Of a stretch of DNA of 9,592 nucleotides, positions 6,060-9,592 are shown in pieces. Made by a program: the position numbers and the translations under genes. Source of the stretch: Candidatus Gastranaerophilales bacterium (GTDB taxonomy: Bacteria; Cyanobacteriota; Vampirovibrionia; Gastranaerophilales; Gastranaerophilaceae); NCBI GenBank assembly GCA_003150395.1, contig QAMI01000026.1, forward strand, positions 80,330 through 89,921. Direction: 5' to 3'. Numbering within the stretch: position 1 is the stretch's first letter; each line of letters begins with the position of its first letter. The notes beneath the pieces are model-generated. The model saw only the letters and a program-made list of their open reading frames with translations. It did no database searches and had not been told where the DNA came from.

Positions 6060-6213
6060 TTAAGACGATAAGTTCATTTTGCAAAAGAGTTTATTCTATT
6101 CCAAATAGAAACAGTAGGAATAGCTTGTATTATTCTGCAATTGCATTCTTATTAACAGGCTTTCCACGCGTTCAACTTTTCACCCAATCACCGTATCGAA
6201 CTTAACGTCTTAA
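6060..6213. repeat. Element bounded by 16-bp inverted repeats (MITE-like or structured RNA)
   Basis: TTAAGACGATAAGTTC (6060-6075) and GAACTTAACGTCTTAA (6198-6213) are inverted repeats with a single mismatch (A6068/A6205). Read as DNA, this is a 146-bp unit with 12-bp terminal repeats flanked by TTAA on both sides, as a short transposon-derived element with a TTAA target duplication would look. Read as RNA, it is a ~154-nt molecule closed by a 16-bp stem with an inner hairpin (CTATTCC 6096-6102 with GGAATAG 6117-6123). No transposase is present. Which reading is right cannot be settled here. Confidence 0.5.
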
Positions 6214-6316
6214 TATCTTATCGTCATTCCACTAAAAATATTACATTTCGAAATAAATCATTGCGGAGAAAAATTTTTTCGTGTATTGTCATGGAATAAT
6301 AATTGATATTGTGTTT

Positions 6317-6322
6317 TATAAT
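6317..6322 (+). promoter_or_regulatory. -10 box of the minCDE operon
   Basis: A consensus TATAAT with no convincing -35 at the expected distance. The predicted start near 6330 gives a ~50-nt leader. That leader contains CCGTAA (6337-6342) complementary to TTACGG (6365-6370), a 6-bp stem immediately 5' of the AAGGA ribosome site (6371-6375). Confidence 0.45.
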
Positions 6323-6380
6323 TTAATTATTAGAAGCCGTAAAAATTGTGAAGCGGCAGCCGGATTACGGAAGGAATAGT

Positions 6381-7271
6381 ATGGAAAAGGGATATATAGA
6401 AAACGGTTTTATCGTTGATTTAAGCAACGCTCACAAAACTTCTGAAATTATCTACGAATTGAGCAGAATTCTTGATTTGCCAGAAGCAAAAGAAAAAAAA
6501 GTCTGCATAAAATTCGGTGAAGTCACCCTTAATCAGTCGCAGCTTATCAGCGTTAAAGCTTTGATAGAATCTATGGACAGCGAACTGGAATTTATTTCAA
6601 CTGTTAGTGAAGAAACCAGAATTGCAGCAGAAAGTTTAGGCATCAAGGTTTCCGAACTCGAAAATAAAGTGGAAGCTCCCGAATTCAAAGAAGAAACTTC
6701 CGATAAAGAGGAAGAAAATGGCGCTCCTGTAAACCTGGAACTTGAAAATGCTCTGGATAAAATTTTTGGTGAAGGCGATTTTGAAGAAAGATTTCCGGAA
6801 GAAGAAGTTTCCGAAGAAGTTCGCTCCGAAGAAAAAATTTCAACAGATGAATTCGCTGATGAAGTCGAAGATGATGAAACAATCGCAGAAATAAAAAAAC
6901 ATATGAAAGAAGCCGAAAAACTTCCGACATTGTATGTTCAGCGGACTTTGCGTTCAGGCCAGAGCCTTAAATCTGACGGAAACATTGTAATAATCGGTGA
7001 CGTTAATCCCGGAGCTGAAATTATTGCAAAAGGTGATATTACAGTTTGGGGTGTTTTGGGCGGAATTGCACACGCCGGTTCTGACGGAAATAATTATTCA
7101 AGAATACGCGCCCTGAAACTTCATGCAATTCAATTAAGAATAGGCGATATATTTGCAAGACGTCCTGACACAGTTAATATTCCGTATGTTCAAAAAACGG
7201 ATTTATTTACTCCGGAAGAAGCCAGAGTAAGCAGAAAACACATAGTTATTTACAAGGTACGCGAAGCATAA
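6381..7271 (+). CDS. minC: Septum site-determining protein MinC
   Basis: A 296-aa inhibitor of FtsZ polymerisation; with MinD at the membrane it blocks division away from midcell. Residues 1-95 fit the MinC N-terminal FtsZ-binding domain. Residues 185-262 are the C-terminal beta-helix with RSGQSL (191-196), GDVNPGAE (206-213) and WGVLGGIAHAG (223-233), the MinD/FtsZ-tail contact and dimerisation domain. ATG 6381 is chosen because AAGGA ends 5 nt upstream; a GTG at 6348 in the same frame has no ribosome site and lies in the leader hairpin loop. Between the domains, residues ~96-184 form a long, strongly acidic Glu-rich linker, far longer than the short linker of E. coli MinC (231 aa total). 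Residues ~263-296 form an extra C-terminal tail. First gene of minCDE. Confidence 0.93.
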   Translation: MEKGYIENGFIVDLSNAHKTSEIIYELSRILDLPEAKEKKVCIKFGEVTLNQSQLISVKALIESMDSELEFISTVSEETRIAAESLGIKVSELENKVEAPEFKEETSDKEEENGAPVNLELENALDKIFGEGDFEERFPEEEVSEEVRSEEKISTDEFADEVEDDETIAEIKKHMKEAEKLPTLYVQRTLRSGQSLKSDGNIVIIGDVNPGAEIIAKGDITVWGVLGGIAHAGSDGNNYSRIRALKLHAIQLRIGDIFARRPDTVNIPYVQKTDLFTPEEARVSRKHIVIYKVREA

Positions 7272-7302
7272 TTTTATAATTAATAATTTAAAAGGAGAAA
7301 TA

Positions 7303-8118
7303 ATGAGCGGTCGAGTTATAGTAATCACTTCCGGAAAGGGCGGGGTCGGCAAAACCACCACTAACGCCAATATCGGAACAGCACTCGCAAGAGCCGGAAA
7401 AAAAGTTGTAATGATAGATACCGACTTAGGTTTAAGAAACTTAGACCTTTTGCTGGGTCTTGAAAACAGAATTGTTTATACAATTGTGGACGTTGTAGAA
7501 GAACGCTGCAAATTAAAACAAGCTCTTGTAAAAGATAAAAAAAATCCAAATCTTTGCCTTCTTGCAGCAGCACAAACCAGAGATAAAACAGCCGTAACCG
7601 AAGAGCAATTAAAAAAGATTTGTGAAGAACTTCAAAAAGATTTTGATTTTATTCTGGTTGACTGTCCAGCAGGTATTGAACAAGGTTTCCAGAATGCAGT
7701 TGCAGGCGCCTCCGAAGCAATTGTTGTTACAACACCTGAAATGTCCGCAGTTAGAGATGCCGACAGAATTATCGGTCTTCTGGAAGCAAAAGAAGAAATT
7801 AAATCATATAAATTGCTTTTAAACAGAGTCCGCCCGAATCTTATCAAGTCAAATGATATGATGAGTGTAGAAGACGTTGTTGAAATACTTTCAGCTGATT
7901 TAATCGGTATAATTCCGGAAGATACAGGCATAATAACTTCTACAAATAAAGGCGATCCGATAGTTAATGACGAAAACTCGCTTGCCGGAAAAGCTTACAA
8001 CAATGTAGCAAAAAGAATTATCGGCGAAGATGTTCCTTTTCTGAATCTTGAAGAAGATAAAGGTGTTCTGGCAAAAGTTAAAAAATTCTTTTCCAAAATG
8101 ATTGGAAAGGAGAAGTAA
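7303..8118 (+). CDS. minD: Septum site-determining ATPase MinD
   Basis: A 271-aa ParA/MinD-type ATPase that dimerises with ATP on the inner membrane, recruits MinC and is released by MinE. The deviant Walker A motif GKGGVGKTT (11-19) has both lysines (K12 and K17). DTDLGLRN (39-46) is switch I and VDCPAG (119-124) is the Walker B region. The C-terminal GVLAKVKKFFSKMIG (254-268) is the amphipathic membrane-targeting helix. RNLDLLLGLENRIVYT and NDMMSVEDV match the cyanobacterial/chloroplast style. The AAGGAG ribosome site (7291-7296) has ideal spacing, 31 bp after minC. Length is normal and all key residues are intact. It is followed by minE after one base. Confidence 0.97.
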   Translation: MSGRVIVITSGKGGVGKTTTNANIGTALARAGKKVVMIDTDLGLRNLDLLLGLENRIVYTIVDVVEERCKLKQALVKDKKNPNLCLLAAAQTRDKTAVTEEQLKKICEELQKDFDFILVDCPAGIEQGFQNAVAGASEAIVVTTPEMSAVRDADRIIGLLEAKEEIKSYKLLLNRVRPNLIKSNDMMSVEDVVEILSADLIGIIPEDTGIITSTNKGDPIVNDENSLAGKAYNNVAKRIIGEDVPFLNLEEDKGVLAKVKKFFSKMIGKEK

Positions 8119-8119
8119 G

Positions 8120-8608
8120 ATGAAAGATATATTCTCAGATTTATTTAATAAAGTTTTCGGCTTTTTCCGCCAGACAGAACAAAAGGAAGAAAATGCAAAA
8201 GATACGGCAGTAAACCGTCTTCGCGTAGTTTTAATGCAGGACAGAACAAATCTTACTCCTGAACTTTTGGAAAAAATGCGCGGTGAATTAATTGAACTTC
8301 TTTCAAAATATGTCGAAATGGATAAAGATGCTCTTGAGCTTAATTTTGAGCAAGAAGGAAACCAAATGGCGTTAATGCTTTCTATTCCGGTTTTAAGGGC
8401 AAAAGATGAAGAAGAAATCGAAGCCGCAGAAGAAGAAACTGAAAATTCTTCAGAAGATGAAGGAAATGACACTTCTGACGAGTCTGAAGCTGAAGAACCA
8501 GAAATAGTGGAAGATGAAACAGTTTCAGAGGAAGAAATCTCCGAAGGAAATGAGTCGGAAGTCGAAGTAGAATCTAATACCAACACAAAACACAGTAAAT
8601 CAAAATAA
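8120..8608 (+). CDS. minE: Cell division topological factor MinE with acidic C-terminal tail
   Basis: A 162-aa protein. Residues 1-93 are MinE: an N-terminal amphipathic membrane helix (MKDIFSDLFNKVFGFF), the anti-MinC/D stretch around NRLRVVLMQDRTNLTP (32-47), and the topological-specificity domain (ELIELLSKYVEMDKDALELNF, ending LMLSIPVLR). MinE stimulates MinD ATPase and confines MinC inhibition to the poles. The usual length is about 80-110 aa. Here a Glu/Asp/Ser tail follows: residues 96-152 hold 30 acidic and no basic residues, before a short basic end (KHSKSK). Start: AAGGAG (8107-8112) lies 7 nt before ATG 8120, one base after the minD stop; an upstream ATG at 8102 lies inside minD and lacks this support. 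The operon ends here. Confidence 0.92.
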   Translation: MKDIFSDLFNKVFGFFRQTEQKEENAKDTAVNRLRVVLMQDRTNLTPELLEKMRGELIELLSKYVEMDKDALELNFEQEGNQMALMLSIPVLRAKDEEEIEAAEEETENSSEDEGNDTSDESEAEEPEIVEDETVSEEEISEGNESEVEVESNTNTKHSKSK

Positions 8609-8610
8609 TC

Positions 8611-8628
8611 CTCTGAATTAATTCAGAG
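8611..8628 (+). repeat. 7-bp-stem hairpin directly after minE
   Basis: CTCTGAA (8611-8617), loop TTAA, TTCAGAG (8622-8628): a perfect palindrome 2 bases after the minE stop and 20 bp before the terminator. It lacks a T-run, so it is probably a 3'-end stability or processing hairpin and not a second terminator. Confidence 0.6.
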
Positions 8629-8648
8629 TTAAAAGAGAGAGAATTTAG

Positions 8649-8675
8649 TGCCGCAGCAATGCGGCATTTTTTTTT
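8649..8675 (+). terminator. Intrinsic terminator of minCDE
   Basis: TGCCGCA (8649-8655), GNRA tetraloop GCAA, TGCGGCA (8660-8666), then nine Ts (8667-8675). It is a canonical strong rho-independent terminator separating minCDE from the ribosomal protein operon. Confidence 0.95.
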
Positions 8676-8731
8676 GTAACATTTTATTACAAAATATGTA
8701 ACAAAAACTAAACAATCCGACAAAATCTATG

Positions 8732-8760
8732 TTGACAGGCATTCATGTTTGTAATACCAT
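8732..8760 (+). promoter_or_regulatory. Promoter of the rpsJ (S10) operon
   Basis: A perfect -35 TTGACA (8732-8737), 17-bp spacer, and weak -10 TACCAT (8755-8760); TAATAC (8752-8757) is an alternative with a 14-bp spacer. TATAGT at 8775-8780 could be the -10 of a second start. The leader would be ~110-140 nt. Repeated TTTACAAATA motifs (8786-8795 and 8806-8815) and TGTAACA repeats (8675-8681 and 8697-8703) flank the promoter. Confidence 0.55.
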
Positions 8761-8819
8761 CAATATGCTTGAAGTATAGTAAATTTTTACAAATACCCGA
8801 AATTATTTACAAATAGCAA

Positions 8820-8869
8820 TTCAGGCAAAAGTAAGGCGCAGTAGAGGTTTCGCCTGAAATAAAAACCTC
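8820..8869 (+). promoter_or_regulatory. Candidate rpsJ leader switch: two mutually exclusive hairpins
   Basis: Helix A pairs TTCAGGC (8820-8826) with GCCTGAA (8852-8858). Helix B pairs GAGGTTT (8844-8850) with AAACCTC (8863-8869), and its loop contains the whole 3' arm of helix A, so the two cannot form together in a simple nested way. Position, 35 bases before the rpsJ ATG in a long leader, suits autogenous control of a ribosomal protein operon. The pairing is seen; the function is inferred. Confidence 0.5.
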
Positions 8870-8904
8870 AAAAGTGTATTTATACAAAAAGAAAAGGAAT
8901 AAAT

Positions 8905-9222
8905 ATGGCAAGCACAAAAAGACAAAGAATCAGAGTTTGTTTAAAAGCATACGATCACAAACTTATTGACGTATCTTCAGACAAAATCGTAGAAACTGCA
9001 AAAAGAACAGATGCAAAAGTTGCAGGCCCGATTCCTTTACCGACAAAAAGACGTATATATTGCGTTCTTCGTTCTCCACACGTTGACAAAAAATCTCGTG
9101 AACACTTTGAGCTTAGAACACACAAACGTATTATCGATATATACGAACCGACTCAACAGACAACTGAAGAGTTAAGTAGATTAGATTTGCCGGCAGGCGT
9201 TGACATTGAAGTAAAACTTTAA
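8905..9222 (+). CDS. rpsJ: 30S ribosomal protein S10
   Basis: A 105-aa protein, full length for S10. It opens with KRQRIRVCLKAYDHKLID, has KVAGPIPLPTKRRIYCVLRSPHVDKKSREHFE with the conserved GPIPLPT turn and long beta-hairpin loop that contacts 16S rRNA, and ends RLDLPAGVDIEVKL. S10 sits in the head of the small subunit and doubles as the NusE transcription antitermination factor. An AAAAGGAA ribosome site lies 6-7 nt before the ATG. It is the first gene of the S10 operon here, with a long leader of its own and minCDE upstream instead of tuf/fusA. Confidence 0.97.
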   Translation: MASTKRQRIRVCLKAYDHKLIDVSSDKIVETAKRTDAKVAGPIPLPTKRRIYCVLRSPHVDKKSREHFELRTHKRIIDIYEPTQQTTEELSRLDLPAGVDIEVKL

Positions 9223-9254
9223 TTGAAACAAAAGCCAAACTGAAAATTAAATAA

Positions 9255-9274
9255 GCATTATGCATATATAATGT
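9255..9274 (+). promoter_or_regulatory. Possible internal -10 box within a hairpin, rpsJ-rplC spacer
   Basis: GCATTAT / ATAATGT (9255-9261 with 9268-9274) can form a hairpin with loop GCATAT. Its right arm includes TATAAT (9267-9272), a consensus -10 box. The -35 region is poor. If active, transcripts would begin near 9279, exactly where the structured leader starts. Confidence 0.4.
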
Positions 9275-9277
9275 GAT

Positions 9278-9428
9278 CTACTACCCGCCCAAAGGTTTAA
9301 CCTTTCGGCGCGGAGGGTGAAAGTCCCGAAGGTAAAGTACAAAGGCAGCAAGTAGCGCTCGCAAGTGAAAATGCAAACCCGAAACGGGGCGGAATACGTC
9401 CGCACCAAGTAAGGCGAGCTAGAAAGGT
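9278..9428 (+). ncRNA. GC-rich two-domain structured RNA / candidate rplC leader
   Basis: This 211-bp rpsJ-rplC gap is unusually long for a ribosomal operon and much more GC-rich than its surroundings. Domain 1 can be closed by CTACT (9278-9282) with AGTAG (9351-9355) and contains AAAGGT/ACCTTT (9291-9296 with 9300-9305), extended outward by CGCC/GGCG (9286-9289 with 9307-9310), plus GGG/CCC (9315-9317 with 9325-9327). Domain 2 is closed by GCTCGC/GCGAGC (9357-9362 with 9414-9419) and holds CCCG/CGGG (9378-9381 with 9385-9388) and GCGGA/TCCGC (9389-9393 with 9399-9403). ACCTTTC (9300-9306) is also a perfect 7-nt complement of the rplC ribosome site GAAAGGT (9422-9428). I do not recognise a named riboswitch or Rfam class. 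Confidence 0.6.
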
Positions 9429-9433
9429 AAAAT

Positions 9434-9592
9434 ATGACACTAGGTGTAATAGGTAAAAAACTTGGAATGACACAAATTTTTGACGAACAAGGATTAGCAA
9501 TCCCCGTTACTGTTATCAAGGTTGACGATATCGTCGTTACACAGGTTAAAACAGTTGAAACAGACGGCTATAATGCAATCCAGGTCGGAACA
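9434..9592 (+). CDS. rplC: 50S ribosomal protein L3 (truncated at window end)
   Basis: The first 53 codons of L3 are present and the frame is open to the window edge. The start MTLGVIGKKLGMTQIFDEQG is the highly conserved L3 N-terminus, followed by VTVIKV and TDGYNAIQVG. L3 is one of the first proteins to bind 23S rRNA and reaches toward the peptidyl transferase centre. The ATG is preceded by GAAAGGT (9422-9428), with 5 nt between it and the start. In S10 operons rplC normally follows rpsJ closely; here a 211-bp structured spacer intervenes. Most of the gene lies outside the window. Confidence 0.96.
   Translation, partial: MTLGVIGKKLGMTQIFDEQGLAIPVTVIKVDDIVVTQVKTVETDGYNAIQVGT

Larger units (their letters stand above)
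6053..6380. other. 328-bp intergenic region with structured/inverted-repeat element
   Basis: No recognisable gene. It begins with an orphan Shine-Dalgarno (GGAGG, 6055-6059) just after the transglycosylase stop, then the inverted-repeat element (6060-6213), then AT-rich DNA and the min promoter and leader. A 47-codon open frame (6062-6205) has no ATG, GTG or appropriately placed TTG start. No clear intrinsic terminator for the upstream gene is visible. Confidence 0.6.

Noticed and set aside
6060..6230. 6S RNA, SRP RNA or tmRNA
   Set aside because: The size and long closing stem are loosely compatible with 6S RNA, but I could not see its characteristic bubble sequences, the SRP GGAAG/GNRA core or a tRNA-like end.
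6261..6285. Terminator at GAAAAATTTTTTC
   Set aside because: The palindrome has no loop and no GC stem, so it is simply an A/T run.
6685..6930. Minus-strand Leu/Arg-rich open frame opposite minC
   Set aside because: Mirror image of the acidic minC linker; no start signals.
7900..8586. Minus-strand Ser-rich open frame of 228 codons opposite minD/minE
   Set aside because: It is the reverse reading of GAA/GAT-rich acidic codons in minE; serine runs are the mirror of Glu codons, and it has no ribosome site.
9311..9340. FMN or cobalamin riboswitch (GGGTGAAAGTCCCG resembles their GGTGAAA-TCC segments)
   Set aside because: The other conserved boxes of both classes are missing.
9278..9433. Group II intron (the AGGGTGAAAGTCCCGAAGG stretch recalls group II domain I sequences)
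   Set aside because: No domain V hairpin, no maturase and only ~150 nt of structure, so it is not an intact intron. A degraded 5' fragment cannot be excluded; an Infernal scan with group II models would decide.
9247..9519. Minus-strand open frames across the rpsJ-rplC spacer
   Set aside because: They overlap the start of rplC and the structured region, have no ribosome site and odd Cys/Leu composition.
1..9592. CRISPR array, tRNA or rRNA genes, prophage or insertion sequence with transposase
   Set aside because: No spaced repeat array, no tRNA-like cloverleaf and no integrase or transposase reading frame was found on either strand.

Overview
The window looks like chromosomal core-genome DNA from a low-GC, diderm relative of the Cyanobacteria, most likely a gut or groundwater Melainabacteria/Vampirovibrionia (Gastranaerophilales-like). 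This is inferred from protein signatures. The SecG loop (LLHSPKGDG...KSAEKGLNKIT) and MinD (RNLDLLLGLENRIVYT, NDMMSVEDV) read as cyanobacterial-type. The prepilin leader (GFTMAEVLITLGITGIVAAM) is the type found in many copies in that lineage. A GT9 heptosyltransferase-like enzyme suggests an outer membrane. No database search was possible.

Layout. 42-1037 (+): GT9 glycosyltransferase, converging with an 8-bp tail overlap on a prepilin-like secreted protein (1030-1737, -). That gene diverges from a small XRE/HTH regulator (1830-2054, +) across a 92-bp region with two overlapping promoters and operator-like repeats. 2122-2496 (+): unknown 124-aa protein, ending in a perfect bidirectional terminator shared with the minus-strand operon. 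4939-2528 (-): compact operon of an NrtR-like Nudix/winged-helix regulator, secG, tcdA (t6A to ct6A dehydratase) and an SDR oxidoreductase that starts at a TTG overlapping the tcdA stop. 5072-6052 (+): aromatic-rich, SLT-type lytic transglycosylase-like protein with a C-terminal EF-hand/dockerin-like loop. 6053-6380: 328 bp without a recognised gene, holding a ~150-bp inverted-repeat-bounded element and the min promoter. 6381-8608 (+): minC-minD-minE, closed by a GNRA-loop terminator. 8905 onward (+): start of the S10 ribosomal-protein operon, rpsJ and a truncated rplC.

How the genes work together. MinCDE forms the septum-placement oscillator or gradient. MinC has a long acidic linker and MinE a long acidic tail, both unusual. 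The minus-strand operon mixes protein export (SecG), tRNA modification (TcdA) and a probable nucleotide-sensing regulator. The HTH protein is well placed to control itself and the adjacent pilin-like gene.

The strongest unexplained signals are non-coding. (1) A GC-rich, two-domain structured RNA lies between rpsJ and rplC; it has its own TATAAT box and a segment complementary both to an upstream arm and to the rplC Shine-Dalgarno. (2) A TTAA-flanked inverted-repeat element lies downstream of the transglycosylase, with a second competing 3' arm. (3) The rpsJ leader has two mutually exclusive hairpins.
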